A DNA stretch of 64,000 nt from Microbacterium sp. MPKO10 (GCF_026107415.2 NZ_JAPCHX010000001.1:558001-622000), one strand, 5' to 3'; shown: positions 34,413 through 44,099, counted from the stretch's first letter. The notes: generated by a model from the sequence alone, not told the origin. A program made the numbers and translations.

Positions 34413-34442
34413 CTCGGTATGTATATAGTGATACGTACCGAG
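34413..34442. promoter_or_regulatory. PadR operator
   Basis: A 30-bp imperfect palindrome: left arm CTCGGTATGTAT (34413-34424), right arm ATACGTACCGAG (34431-34442), 11 of 12 pairs matching, 6-base centre. It ends 21 bases upstream of the PadR start. PadR regulators bind long AT-rich palindromes of the kind ATGT-n8-ACAT; here the core is GTAT-n6-ATAC. Autoregulation is inferred. Confidence 0.75.
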
Positions 34443-34463
34443 TACGCATTACAGGGGAATCGC

Positions 34464-35099
34464 ATGAGCGTGAAGCACAGTCTGCTGGCCATTCTTGATC
34501 AGGGGCCCGCCTACGGGTACCAGCTGAAGGCCGAGTTCGACAGGCGAACCGGGTCGACGTGGCCGCTCAACGTCGGCCAGACCTACTCGACGCTCGAGCG
34601 TCTCGAACGCGATGGTCTCGTGATCAAGGGTGAGACGGATGCCGAGGGGCACCAGTTCTACGAGATCACCGAGACCGGGCACGACGCGGTGCGGGGGTGG
34701 CTCGGCACTCCCGTCGAGCGCGGGCGCATCACGCGCGATGAGCTGGCGATCAAGCTCGCGCTGGCGGCGACCCTGCCTGGCGTCGACATCACGGCGGTCG
34801 TGCAGGTGCAGCGCCGTGCCTCGCTGGCGAACCTTCAGACGCTCACACGCACGAAGTACGCGGGCGGTGACGCCGATGGGCCCGAAGAACTTGCCTGGCA
34901 GCTCGTCGTCGACAACCTGATCTTCCAGGCCGAGGCCGAGGTGCGCTGGCTGGATCACGTGGAGTCGCGACTTCGCCGTTTCGAGTCCCGGGCGATGCCG
35001 GTACAGGATGCTGCTAAGCTGCCGCGCCGTGGTCGGCCGACAGCATCCGCCGACGGCCCCACCGAACGCCCAGCTGCAACGCGCGGAGCGCGGCGATGA
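34464..35099 (+). CDS. PadR family transcriptional regulator
   Basis: 211 residues from ATG at 34464, preceded by AGGGGAA. The PadR winged helix is HSLLAILDQGPAYGYQLKAE followed by WPLNVGQTYSTLERLERDGL (residues about 5-55). A C-terminal Vir-like helical domain (dimerisation) covers about 90-180. A basic, Pro/Ala-rich tail ends in RGARR. The stop overlaps the next start (ATGA), so it is the first gene of a PadR-ABC operon, and the palindrome in front suggests self-repression relieved by a drug or envelope compound. Confidence 0.95.
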   Translation: MSVKHSLLAILDQGPAYGYQLKAEFDRRTGSTWPLNVGQTYSTLERLERDGLVIKGETDAEGHQFYEITETGHDAVRGWLGTPVERGRITRDELAIKLALAATLPGVDITAVVQVQRRASLANLQTLTRTKYAGGDADGPEELAWQLVVDNLIFQAEAEVRWLDHVESRLRRFESRAMPVQDAAKLPRRGRPTASADGPTERPAATRGARR

Positions 35100-35821
35100 C
35101 CGCCGAGCTGCTGCGCCTCGACGGCGTCTCGCAGCACTACGGTACAGGAGCAACATCCGTAACCGCGTTGGCCGGTGTCGATCTGACGGTGCACGCGGGC
35201 GAACTCGTCGCCGTCATGGGTGCCTCGGGGTCGGGAAAGTCGACGCTGCTCGCCGCCGCGGGTGGGCTCACGACTCCGACGAGCGGCGAGGTGATCGTCG
35301 AGGGGATCTACCTCAGCGAGGCGAAACCGGCCGACGTCGCACGCCTTCGACGTCGCACCCTGGGGTTCGTGTTTCAGGATTTCAACCTGATTCCGACGCT
35401 CACGGCACGCGAGAATGTGTCCCTTCCGCTGGAGCTCGACGGCTGGAAGGCTCGGAAGGTGCGCACCGCGGCGAACGATGCGCTGGCGAGTGTCGAGCTG
35501 ACCGATCGCGCAGACCACTTCCCCGATGACCTGTCGGGCGGGCAGCAGCAGCGTGTCGCGATCGCGAGAGCGGTCGTCGGCCCCAGATCGCTGATTCTCG
35601 CAGACGAGCCGACGGGGGCACTCGACTCCGAGACCGGCGATGTCGTCTTGCGGATGCTGCGTGGCCGCGTCGATTCGGGGGCTGGCGGCATCCTCGTCAC
35701 CCATGATGCGCGGCACGCAGCGTGGGCCGACCGCATCGTCTTTCTGCGCGATGGCCGTGTTGTCGACGAATCAACCGTCGACCCGATCGAGTCGCTGCTG
35801 ACGGGAGCCGACGACCGATGA
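35096..35821 (+). CDS. ABC transporter ATP-binding protein, MacB/LolD type
   Basis: 241 residues. Walker A MGASGSGKSTLL near residue 41, signature LSGGQQQRVAIARAV near 145, Walker B LILADEPTGALD near 166, and His switch LVTHDARHA near 200. This is the type of ATPase that works with FtsX-like permeases by mechanotransmission rather than by substrate translocation. Its start and stop overlap the PadR and permease genes by 4 bases each. Confidence 0.96.
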   Translation: MTAELLRLDGVSQHYGTGATSVTALAGVDLTVHAGELVAVMGASGSGKSTLLAAAGGLTTPTSGEVIVEGIYLSEAKPADVARLRRRTLGFVFQDFNLIPTLTARENVSLPLELDGWKARKVRTAANDALASVELTDRADHFPDDLSGGQQQRVAIARAVVGPRSLILADEPTGALDSETGDVVLRMLRGRVDSGAGGILVTHDARHAAWADRIVFLRDGRVVDESTVDPIESLLTGADDR

Positions 35822-38664
35822 GCCGCCACGGCACCCGGCCAGGTCGCACAGCCAAGCCGCGTTACCAGCGCGGTGCGCCGGCCCGCGAAGAGTCCCGCTG
35901 GCGGCGTTCGCTGGCCGAATGGCGTCTCGCACTGCGCATCGCCCGCCGTTCGGTGTGGCGCTCGCGGGGCACGAGCATCATTGTCGCGCTCATGGTGCTG
36001 CTGCCGGTCGCAGGCTTCTCGGCCGCTGCCGTGATCCTGCAGAGCTCGATGCCCACGCCTCACGAGAAGGTCGCTGCCGAGCTGGGCCAGAACGAGGCGA
36101 AGCTGCTCGCCTGGTATGCACCCGATCCAGAGCTCGCACAAGATCCACTTGACCCCGGGAGCATTACCTCGATGAGTGAGGAGCCCGGTGATGCGTCGCC
36201 GCCGGACGAGGCAGCGGTGCGCGCGCTGTTCCCGGAATCGACGCGCATGATCATGATTGGCTCGTCGCAGGTCATCGCGAAGACCGAGCATGGTCTCGGT
36301 CAGATTCCCGTGACTGTCGGCGACCTTTGGGACGAGGCGTTCGCGGGCCGGACACACATCATCACGGGTGCGGCACCGGATGAGCCGACCGAAGCCCTCG
36401 TCACGCCTGCGACGCTCTCCCGTCTGGGAGCGAACATCGGAGACGTGATCGAGGTCACGGCACCCGACCCTGTGGAACTCACGATCACCGGGGTGCTGAA
36501 CGATGCCCAGAATGCCTCCGATGCCGAGCGTATCTACATTCCCCACGGAGCTGTCGCTGACGCTCTCGGTACCGGGACGCCAGAGTATTTCCTTCCCGAC
36601 ACGACAATCGAAGCTGCCGACCTTCCGGAGCTTAATCACGCGGGCGTCACCGTTCTCTCACGAGACATCGTCTTACACTCGACGACTGCAGATCTGGCTG
36701 CATCGGCTGGGCTCTGGTCGTCATACGGTGTCGTTCTGCTCATGGTTGCCGTCTTCTCGGTCTTTGAAATCGTCTTGCTGGCTGGGGCGGCTTTCGCCGT
36801 AGGTGCTCGAAGACAGCAACGTGCCCTCGCCACGCTTGCGAGTGTTGGCGGCGAACGGCGGATGCTGTACCGCGTCGTGCTCTCGCAAGGCATCGTTCTC
36901 GGTGGCGTCGGCGGCATCGTCGGCCTTGCAATCGGCGTGCCCGCGGCGGCCGCATTTATGACGGCGACAGATGACGGAAGCGCAACGCAGTACTGGGGAT
37001 TTCACGCCAACACCCTGGTTCTTGTCGGCATCCTCGTACTCGCGGTTGCCGTCGGCCTGATCTCCGCCATCGCGCCCGCTCGCTCGGCCGTCAAGTTCGA
37101 TGTGCTCAGCGCCCTGCGCGGCAGCCGCAAGCCAACCACGCCGTCCCGATCCGCTCCGCGATGGGGGCTCGGCTTCCTCATCGCCGGCCTCGTCGCGTGC
37201 GTCGCTGGGGCGTTCACCGCCCGCTCGCTGTCGTGGGACGAATCCGCTGGTCTGAAGCTCGCGGCCATCTTGGCCCTTGTGTGCGGCCCCCTCATTTTCC
37301 AGATCGGCGTGATCATGTGCGGCGGCTTCGTGCTTCGCGCCGTCGCGCGTGTTCTCTCGCCTGTCAGCCTCGGCGCGCGAATGGCATCCCGTGACAGCGC
37401 AGCGAACACGAGTCGCGCGGTGCCCGCCTTCGCGTCGGTCATGGTGACCGCGTTCCTCGCTGTCACGGCGATCGTCGTGGGCTCTGCTCTCGCGACGCAG
37501 AGTGACACTGGGTACCAGTATCAAACGATGCCCGGGCAGGCGAAGATCTACGTGTCGTCAGACGATGATCCAGGCACCCTCGATGGGGTGTCCGGCGTAA
37601 CTGGTGCCGTGGAATCCGATCTCGATGCCGCCGAGGTGAGCACGTTCCACACGCCCGAGATTCAGTGGGACGACGAGACGGGAACGGCGACCGCGGGCGA
37701 CCTGATCGTTCCTGCGGTCCCGGCAGGCAGCCGGTGCCCCACAGATCCCCTGTCTCCGGAGTACACGGACGATACGAGCACGTACGCCGAGATCATGGAT
37801 TCAGACCCACGCTGCGGCAGCCACGCGCAGCACGTCACGCTGAACCACGAACCGATCACGGTAACGGATACTGCCGGGCTCACTGCCTGGTACGGCGGGG
37901 ATGTGCCGCAAGAAGCGCTCGAAGCGTTCCGCGCTGGCAGCATCATCGTCGGCTCCGACCTGCTGGTCACCGACGGTGAGATCACACTGGAATGGTGGGA
38001 TCCGAACACTGATTGGAACACCGTCGTTGAGACAAGCGAGGAGCCCCAGAACGAGTCGACCTTCGATGCCTTCGTTCTCAGCCCGCCAAAGCCGCTGTGG
38101 ACTCAGCTCCTTGTTCCGAGGGACACCGCGGAATCGCTGGGGATCGACCTCCAGCCCTCGTACGTTGTCGCCACTCCCGGTGCCGAGGCGTTCGCTCAGG
38201 CGCAGATCGACAAGCTGAACCTCGACCTGGAGGGAATGCAGACGTCAGCGTCGGTCGAAACCGGGCCACCTCAGACGATCTTGTACATCATCATCGCCAC
38301 CTTCCTCATCGCCGGCGTGCTCTTCGTGTGTGCGAGCGCTGTCGCGATCGGCCTCTCGCGGGCAGACGGGCGTGCAGACGACGCCACTCTCGCCGCTGTC
38401 GGCGCCACTCGGCTTCTGCGGCGCTCGTTCGCGTTCTGGCAGGCGATCGCCCTTGTCGTGATCGGCACCATCGCTGGAACCGCCGCGGGTTTGCTGATTT
38501 CCTATGCGCTTTCACTCGCTGGTGCCACAGGAGGCGGAGCCTTTTCGCCGCCGATGTTCGTGATCGCCGCACTCGCGCTTGGCATGCCGCTCGTGATCGC
38601 GATCGGCAGCTGGCTCGTCGCGTCGAAGCCGGTCGCGCTGGTGCGTCGCGCCGCAATCGGGTAG
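35818..38664 (+). CDS. FtsX-like ABC permease (MacB type, two FtsX domains)
   Basis: 948 residues from ATG at 35818. A basic N terminus (SRHGTRPGRTAKPRYQRG), a first helix at about 45-68, then a large extracytoplasmic domain, three helices with the FtsX signature near 305-420 (VFEIVLLAGAAFAVGARRQQ), a second half with helices near 445-540, another large external domain and three more helices at the end (ARADGRADDATLAAVGATRL-like FtsX motif near 850). This doubled layout is typical of antibiotic or lipid exporters of Actinobacteria. Operon with PadR and the ATPase. Substrate unknown. Confidence 0.93.
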   Translation: MSRHGTRPGRTAKPRYQRGAPAREESRWRRSLAEWRLALRIARRSVWRSRGTSIIVALMVLLPVAGFSAAAVILQSSMPTPHEKVAAELGQNEAKLLAWYAPDPELAQDPLDPGSITSMSEEPGDASPPDEAAVRALFPESTRMIMIGSSQVIAKTEHGLGQIPVTVGDLWDEAFAGRTHIITGAAPDEPTEALVTPATLSRLGANIGDVIEVTAPDPVELTITGVLNDAQNASDAERIYIPHGAVADALGTGTPEYFLPDTTIEAADLPELNHAGVTVLSRDIVLHSTTADLAASAGLWSSYGVVLLMVAVFSVFEIVLLAGAAFAVGARRQQRALATLASVGGERRMLYRVVLSQGIVLGGVGGIVGLAIGVPAAAAFMTATDDGSATQYWGFHANTLVLVGILVLAVAVGLISAIAPARSAVKFDVLSALRGSRKPTTPSRSAPRWGLGFLIAGLVACVAGAFTARSLSWDESAGLKLAAILALVCGPLIFQIGVIMCGGFVLRAVARVLSPVSLGARMASRDSAANTSRAVPAFASVMVTAFLAVTAIVVGSALATQSDTGYQYQTMPGQAKIYVSSDDDPGTLDGVSGVTGAVESDLDAAEVSTFHTPEIQWDDETGTATAGDLIVPAVPAGSRCPTDPLSPEYTDDTSTYAEIMDSDPRCGSHAQHVTLNHEPITVTDTAGLTAWYGGDVPQEALEAFRAGSIIVGSDLLVTDGEITLEWWDPNTDWNTVVETSEEPQNESTFDAFVLSPPKPLWTQLLVPRDTAESLGIDLQPSYVVATPGAEAFAQAQIDKLNLDLEGMQTSASVETGPPQTILYIIIATFLIAGVLFVCASAVAIGLSRADGRADDATLAAVGATRLLRRSFAFWQAIALVVIGTIAGTAAGLLISYALSLAGATGGGAFSPPMFVIAALALGMPLVIAIGSWLVASKPVALVRRAAIG

Positions 38665-38688
38665 ACGCGACATGGCAGAGTTTATGAC

Positions 38689-38955
38689 ATGAAGCGGCCG
38701 GTGTGGACTCGAGTGCTCGTCGCGCTCTCTGTATGCGCCGTGCTCGCGGGAGGCATCACGCTCATCGTCACGTCGTTTCAGCCGAGGAGCTTTGGCTGGT
38801 TCGCATACCCGCCTCAATCGGAGTTCATCTTCACTCCGGGAGTCGGCAGCTTCTTCTCTGACCCATCGTTCATCGGCTGCCTGCTCATCGCGCTGGGCCT
38901 CATCGGCCTGGCGTTCTGGGCAGGGTTCTCTCTGGGGAGCCGCCGGCGCTTCTGA
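38689..38955 (+). CDS. Small two-helix membrane protein
   Basis: 88 residues. Helices at about 8-28 (VLVALSVCAVLAGGITLIV) and 60-80 (GCLLIALGLIGLAFWAGFSL), ending GSRRRF. The loop is extracytoplasmic if the Arg-rich ends face the cytoplasm. It lies 24 bases after the ABC permease. The final 75 bases, including the stop, recur at 44753-44827 with 68 of 75 identities by my count. No family is recognised. Confidence 0.7.
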   Translation: MKRPVWTRVLVALSVCAVLAGGITLIVTSFQPRSFGWFAYPPQSEFIFTPGVGSFFSDPSFIGCLLIALGLIGLAFWAGFSLGSRRRF

Positions 38956-39023
38956 ACACCGCGATTACCACGATGCAATGGGGCGGGCTACGATTCAAAG
39001 TACCCGAATCGTCAAGGATGTCG

Positions 39024-40382
39024 ATGCCCACGCCTTCTCGCGCTACCCCGCGCACTCCCCCAGCCCGCCCGAAGCCGCCCGCCGTGGGCGCCCGCACGTG
39101 GACTGCACTCGTTGTCGTCGGCCTCGTCGGCCAGCTCGCCTGGACCGTCGAGAACATGTACCTCAACGTGTTCGTCTACAACACGATCACCGACGACCCC
39201 AACGTCATCGCACTGCTCGTGGCATTGAGCGCCATCACGGCGACGCTCGCGACAATGCTCATCGGTGCGGCATCCGACCGCGCCCGCCGCAGGCGCCCCT
39301 TCATCGCCTTTGGCTACATCCTCTGGGGGCTCTCGACTGCCGCATTCGGGTTCGTTCAACCGGATGCCGCACCCGGGGTTCAGCCCGCGGCCACCGCCGT
39401 GGTGCTCGCCGTTATCGCGATCGTACTTCTCGACTGCATCATGTCGTTCTTCGGCTCCGGCGCCAACGATGCAGCGTTCAATGCGTGGGTCACCGAGGCA
39501 ACGGTTCCGGCCAACCGCGGCCGCGCCGACGGCGTGCTCGCGATCATGCCGCTCATGGCGATGCTGCTGATCTTCGGCGCACTCGATCCGCTCACGCAGG
39601 CGGGCCAGTGGAGGCTCTTCTTCGGCATCATCGGTGCTCTCACTGCAGTGATCGGAATCGCCGCGTGGTTTCTCATCCGTGATTCCGACAGCATCCAGAC
39701 CACCACCGATGGCTACCTTACCGCCACGCTGCACGGCCTGCGCCCGAGCACCATTCGCGCGAACCCGCGCCTGTACCTCACGCTCGTCGCGTGGGCGATC
39801 GTGGGCACGTCGACGCAGATCTTCATTCCGTACCTCATCATCTACCTGCAGCGATACCTGCGAATCGATGGATACGCGCTCATTCTCGGCAGCGTCCTGA
39901 CGCTTGCCGCAGTGATCAGCGTGCTCGGAGGCCGCGTCATCGACCGCATCGGGAAGCGCCGCGCTATCGTTCCGGGCACGGCGCTCATGATCGTCGGGCT
40001 CATCGGCATGTTCTTCGTGCGCGACATGCTGCCGATCATCGTGTTCGGCACCCTCATGATGGGCGGCTTCATGGTGTCAACGGCCGCCATCTCGGCGACG
40101 GTGCGCGACCATACGCCCGCCAATCGCGTCGGCATGATCCAGGGCCTGCGCATGATCTCGGCGATTCTCATTCCCATGGTCGCCGGCCCGTTCATCGGTG
40201 CCGCCGTCATCACGGGCGCCAACGAGACCTACGTTGACCTCGGCGTCGTCAAGCAGGTGCCGACCCCGTGGATCTTCGTCGCCGCGGCCGCCGTCGCGGT
40301 CTTCGTCGTCATTCCCGTCGCGCTCCTGAAACGCCGCGACAACGCATCACACGGCACTCACACGGGAACGGTGGACGCATGA
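39024..40382 (+). CDS. MFS transporter (SLC45/GPH-like sugar carrier type)
   Basis: 452 residues from ATG at 39024, chosen because AAGGA lies 5 bases upstream; ATG at 39018 is possible. About 12 membrane helices. The opening LVGQLAWTVENMYLNVFVYNTI and motif A GAASDRARRRRPFIAFGYIL are characteristic of SLC45-like carriers, which take up disaccharides or glycosides with protons. The stop overlaps the start of the GH2 glycosidase gene by ATGA, so carrier and enzyme are translationally coupled. This supports uptake and hydrolysis of the same glycoside. Confidence 0.93.
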   Translation: MPTPSRATPRTPPARPKPPAVGARTWTALVVVGLVGQLAWTVENMYLNVFVYNTITDDPNVIALLVALSAITATLATMLIGAASDRARRRRPFIAFGYILWGLSTAAFGFVQPDAAPGVQPAATAVVLAVIAIVLLDCIMSFFGSGANDAAFNAWVTEATVPANRGRADGVLAIMPLMAMLLIFGALDPLTQAGQWRLFFGIIGALTAVIGIAAWFLIRDSDSIQTTTDGYLTATLHGLRPSTIRANPRLYLTLVAWAIVGTSTQIFIPYLIIYLQRYLRIDGYALILGSVLTLAAVISVLGGRVIDRIGKRRAIVPGTALMIVGLIGMFFVRDMLPIIVFGTLMMGGFMVSTAAISATVRDHTPANRVGMIQGLRMISAILIPMVAGPFIGAAVITGANETYVDLGVVKQVPTPWIFVAAAAVAVFVVIPVALLKRRDNASHGTHTGTVDA

Positions 40383-42517
40383 CTCTTCTGACGCCCTGGG
40401 GCGAAGCGCTCGACGCCGACAAACCGCTCCCGGAGTATCCGCGCCCGCAGCTTGTGCGCGACAGCTACGTGAACCTCAATGGTCGCTGGCAGCACGCGTT
40501 CACCTGTGCACAGACCTCGACACGACCGGCGAGACAGGATGCCACCGCGGCAACCGGGCCTCTCGCCGTCGCCGACCCGACACACCCGCCCGCGACGTGG
40601 GAGGGCGAGATCATCGTGCCGTTCTCGCCCGAGACACCGCTGTCTGGGGTCGAGAGGATGCTGCAGCCAGACGAACTGCTCTGGTACCGCCGCACATTCA
40701 CACTGCCGCGCGGCTTCGGCGGCGAGCGCGTTCTGCTGCACTTCGGAGCCGTCGACCAATCGTGCGAGGTCGCGGTGAACGGCGTCCGCGTCGGCGGTCA
40801 CACAGGCGGCTTCCTGCCGTTCGCGCTCGACATCACTGCGGCTCTGATCGAACGCGAAGACGACACAGCTGCAGCCGCGGGTACGAATGCCGCTGCCGGT
40901 GGGGGTGCCGGTGCGAGCACGGGCGATGACGGCGAGAGCACGGGTGACGGCGGCGCAGGCGACGACGACGCGGGCGACGGCACAGTCACGCACGAGATCG
41001 TCGTCGCGGTGCGCGACGTCACCGACGCATCGTGGCTCTCGCGCGGAAAGCAGGCGCGCAAACGCGGCGGCATCTGGTACTCGCCGCAGTCGGGAATCTG
41101 GCAGACGGTGTGGCTCGAGGCGCTGCCGCGCGTCGCCGTCGACGGCCTCGACCTGACACCGCGTCTCGACGAACGCACCATTGACGTGTTGGTGCGTAGT
41201 GACGCCGCCACCACCGCGCACGCGCACTCTGCGCACCACCGAACGGAGAACTCGGACCAGGCGGCAATCGGCGCAGCGACGGCACGAGCGCTGGGCCCCA
41301 CCGGCGCTGACGCCGACAGCGGCTCAGCGCCCGACGCTGCGGAGGGACACCTCGCGACAGTGACGGTGCGCGCGGCCGGCGACGTCGTGGCGACAGCATC
41401 CATCACCCCTAACATCGTGACGCGCATCACGCTCGACGACGCCCACACGGTGCGTCCGTGGTCGCCGGAAGACCCGTTCTTGTATGACGTCGATGTGACG
41501 CTCGGCGATGACAGCGTCATTAGCTACGTCGGAATGCGCTCGTTCGAGATCGGCCCGGATGCCGAGGGCACTCCACGGCTGCTGCTGAACGGCGAACCGT
41601 ACTTTCACGCGGGGCTGCTCGACCAGGGGTACTGGTCTGACGGCTGGCTCACCGCGCCGAGCGATGCCGCCCTCGAGTACGACGTGCAGCTGGCGAAAGA
41701 CCTCGGCTTCACGATGCTGCGCAAGCACATCAAGATCGAGCCGCTGCGCTGGTACTACCACTGCGACCGCCTCGGCATGCTCGTGTGGCAAGACATGGTG
41801 AACGGCGGCACGAGCTACAACCCGCTCATCATCACCGTGCCGTCTGTGGGCACGGGGCAGGTGAGCGACCACCGATACAAGGCGTTCGGGCGAGCGGATG
41901 CCGCGGGGCGCGCGAGCTTCAGGCATGAGCTGCGGGCCACAGTTGACCACCTGCGCAGCGTCGTGAGCCTCGCACTGTGGGTGCCGTTCAACGAAGCGTG
42001 GGGGCAGTTCGATGCCCTTAAGGTCGAACGCGAGCTGCGCGCGCTCGACGACACGCGGCCGATCGATCATGCGAGCGGCTGGCACGATCAGGGCGGCGGA
42101 GACCTGAAGAGCCTGCACGTGTACTTCCGCGCGTTCCGCGTGAAAGACGCGTGGCGCCGTGATGTGCGGGTGCTGGCTCTCACCGAGTACGGCGGGTACA
42201 GCCATCGCGTCGAGGGGCATTGCTGGAACGACCGGGAGTTCGGCTATCGCAAGTATGCGACGGATGCTGCGCTCGAGGCGGCGTTCGCGTCGTTGCACGA
42301 CGAGCAGATCGCTCCCGCCGTGCCGCGCGGCCTGGCGGCATCCGTGTATACCCAGCTGAGCGACGTCGAAGACGAGGTGAACGGGATGGTGACCTACGAC
42401 CGTCGCGTGGTGAAGATTCCGGCCGAAACCGTGCGCCGCGTCACTGCGCAGCTCACGGCCGGCAACCACTCCACCGGGCAGTCGTCACGAAAGGCGAAGA
42501 ATCATGCCGAAAGTTGA
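40379..42517 (+). CDS. Glycoside hydrolase family 2 protein (beta-galactosidase/glucuronidase type)
   Basis: 712 residues from ATG at 40379. N-terminal sugar-binding domain (WYRRTFTLP, LLHFGAVDQSCEVAVNGVRV), an immunoglobulin-like middle domain, then a TIM barrel with GFTMLRKHIKIEPLRWYYHC and WQDMVNGG. The acid/base is Glu539 in PFNEAWGQF and the nucleophile Glu603 in LTEYGGYSH. Two low-complexity inserts interrupt the N-terminal part (about residues 160-200, Ala/Gly/Asp-rich; about 276-320, Ala/His/Asp-rich). No signal peptide, so it acts inside the cell on an imported glycoside. Coupled to the MFS gene. Confidence 0.95.
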   Translation: MTLLTPWGEALDADKPLPEYPRPQLVRDSYVNLNGRWQHAFTCAQTSTRPARQDATAATGPLAVADPTHPPATWEGEIIVPFSPETPLSGVERMLQPDELLWYRRTFTLPRGFGGERVLLHFGAVDQSCEVAVNGVRVGGHTGGFLPFALDITAALIEREDDTAAAAGTNAAAGGGAGASTGDDGESTGDGGAGDDDAGDGTVTHEIVVAVRDVTDASWLSRGKQARKRGGIWYSPQSGIWQTVWLEALPRVAVDGLDLTPRLDERTIDVLVRSDAATTAHAHSAHHRTENSDQAAIGAATARALGPTGADADSGSAPDAAEGHLATVTVRAAGDVVATASITPNIVTRITLDDAHTVRPWSPEDPFLYDVDVTLGDDSVISYVGMRSFEIGPDAEGTPRLLLNGEPYFHAGLLDQGYWSDGWLTAPSDAALEYDVQLAKDLGFTMLRKHIKIEPLRWYYHCDRLGMLVWQDMVNGGTSYNPLIITVPSVGTGQVSDHRYKAFGRADAAGRASFRHELRATVDHLRSVVSLALWVPFNEAWGQFDALKVERELRALDDTRPIDHASGWHDQGGGDLKSLHVYFRAFRVKDAWRRDVRVLALTEYGGYSHRVEGHCWNDREFGYRKYATDAALEAAFASLHDEQIAPAVPRGLAASVYTQLSDVEDEVNGMVTYDRRVVKIPAETVRRVTAQLTAGNHSTGQSSRKAKNHAES

Positions 42518-42568
42518 CCATTTGTGGCGACAGCCCTCCCCCGAGATCCGAAAGGACGGAAGCACACG

Positions 42569-43756
42569 GTGAGCCAGGCGAACGGGAGCGCGCGGCACGG
42601 CGACGGCCTCGAACGCGAGATCACCACGCCCACGCCGCTGACCGACGGGCGCGGCCGCCTCAATCACGAGGCCGTTGGGTGGATGCGCCGGCCGCTTCTC
42701 GACACCAGCGGCATCGACGGGCGGCGCTCGTGGGGCCGCAACAAGCGCTGGGAGTACTGGTGCGTCATGACGCCAACGCACATCATGGCAGCCACAGTGT
42801 CGTCGATCGACTACGCCGGCGTGCACGAAGTGTGGGTGTTCGACCGCGAGACCGAGGAGTCGATCGGCCACGGCGCCACTGTGCCATTCGCCCGCGGAGT
42901 CGAGCTGCCGGCGAGTCTCGGTGACGGGCCGGCGCGTGCGGGCACACGCGAGATGCGCATCGAGATCACGGATGCAGTCCAGGCTGCTCCGCCGGGGTCC
43001 GGTTCTGCCGCGAGCCACAACGCCGGCACGCGCGCGGCTTCCCCCGGCACGCGCGCAGCCGATTCGAATCAGGATGCCGCGGTCGAAGACTCCGCACCGG
43101 GCGCGGCCGAGGCCCAAGGAATGGATGCCGCGGGCACGCGGCTGCGCGCCTCGGCACCGCGCGTGCGATTCGATGTGACCGCCGAAACTCCGCCGGGCCA
43201 CGAGTGCCTCGGTGTCGTGGTGCCCTGGAGCGATACGCGGTTTCAGTACACCGTGAAAGACGTCGCGCGGCCGGCATCCGGAACCCTCTGGATCGACGAT
43301 GTCGCGTACGACGTTCCCGCCGGGCACTCCTGGGCAGTGCTCGATCACGGGCGGGGGCGCTGGCCGTACAACGTGCGCTGGAACTGGGGTGCGGGTTCGG
43401 GCGAATGCGACGGCCACGCGATCGGAATTCAGATCGGCGGTCAGTGGACAGTGGGAACGGGGTCGACCGAGAATGCGTTCGTTCTCGACGGGCGCCTGCA
43501 CAAGATCAGTCACGAGCTGCGGTGGCAATACGACACCGCCGACTACCTGCAGCCGTGGCGCATCACGGGCGACGACATCGATCTCACGTTCGAGCCGTTC
43601 TACGACAAGGTCACGCGCACGAACCTGGGCGTTCTGCAGTCGCACACCGATCAGTGCTTCGGCACATACTCCGGCTGGTTTCGAGACGCAGACGGCGATG
43701 CCACCGAGTTCGCCGGCATCGAGGGCTGGGCCGAGAAGGTGCACAACCGCTGGTGA
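42569..43756 (+). CDS. DUF2804 domain protein
   Basis: 395 residues from GTG at 42569 with AAAGGACGGA upstream. DUF2804 blocks: an early RRPLLDTSGIDGRRSWGRNKRWEYW region, SSIDYAGVHEVWVFDRETEE, WRWNWG-like PYNVRWNWGAGSG near the middle, and TDQCFGTYSGWFRDADG at the end. A disordered Ala/Ser/Gly-rich insert lies at about 135-193. DUF2804 proteins have a lipocalin-like beta fold and no proven activity. It is the third gene of the MFS-GH2 unit, 51 bases after GH2, which suggests a part in carbohydrate or glycolipid handling. Confidence 0.9.
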   Translation: MSQANGSARHGDGLEREITTPTPLTDGRGRLNHEAVGWMRRPLLDTSGIDGRRSWGRNKRWEYWCVMTPTHIMAATVSSIDYAGVHEVWVFDRETEESIGHGATVPFARGVELPASLGDGPARAGTREMRIEITDAVQAAPPGSGSAASHNAGTRAASPGTRAADSNQDAAVEDSAPGAAEAQGMDAAGTRLRASAPRVRFDVTAETPPGHECLGVVVPWSDTRFQYTVKDVARPASGTLWIDDVAYDVPAGHSWAVLDHGRGRWPYNVRWNWGAGSGECDGHAIGIQIGGQWTVGTGSTENAFVLDGRLHKISHELRWQYDTADYLQPWRITGDDIDLTFEPFYDKVTRTNLGVLQSHTDQCFGTYSGWFRDADGDATEFAGIEGWAEKVHNRW

Positions 43757-43772
43757 CCGACCGGCGATCGCA

Positions 43773-44099
43773 TCACGTGTTGGGGCCTCGCATGCGACGT
43801 CGCGTGTGCACGGCGGCGGCGCTGAGCAGCGCCCCGAGCGCGAGCGTGACGCCGAGAAGCATGTAAACCACGATCGTCGCAGTTGAGGGTGTAGTCCGGT
43901 CGGCGCGTCGGTGGCCGGGTCGGGGTCGAGGTCTCCAGATGATGAAGGTGATTATGGTCTCGGGCTCGAAGTGCTCGGGCAGCGGTTGGAACCCGATCGG
44001 ATGATTCTCCGGTGGCGTGTTGTCGAGCCCGTCAGCTGGTGTCGTCGCTGCGGATTCCAGGGCACGGCCAGGGACACGGTGGTCCGGCGATTGACGCAT
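43773..44099 (-). CDS. Possible membrane-anchored fragment (doubtful)
   Basis: 108 codons; only the last 37 or so look like protein: STATIVVYMLLGVTLALGAL, a membrane helix, then a basic tail HTRRRMRGPNT. The upstream part is antisense to the ISL3-like remnant and is Pro/Arg-rich. It may be the C-terminal end of a gene that was cut by the insertion, or may not be a gene. Confidence 0.3.
   Translation of the reverse strand: MRQSPDHRVPGRALESAATTPADGLDNTPPENHPIGFQPLPEHFEPETIITFIIWRPRPRPGHRRADRTTPSTATIVVYMLLGVTLALGALLSAAAVHTRRRMRGPNT

Noticed and set aside
35374-36639. Minus-strand frame of 421 codons opposite the MacB-type genes
   Set aside because: No recognisable domain, and it crosses the junction of two genes with clear motifs.
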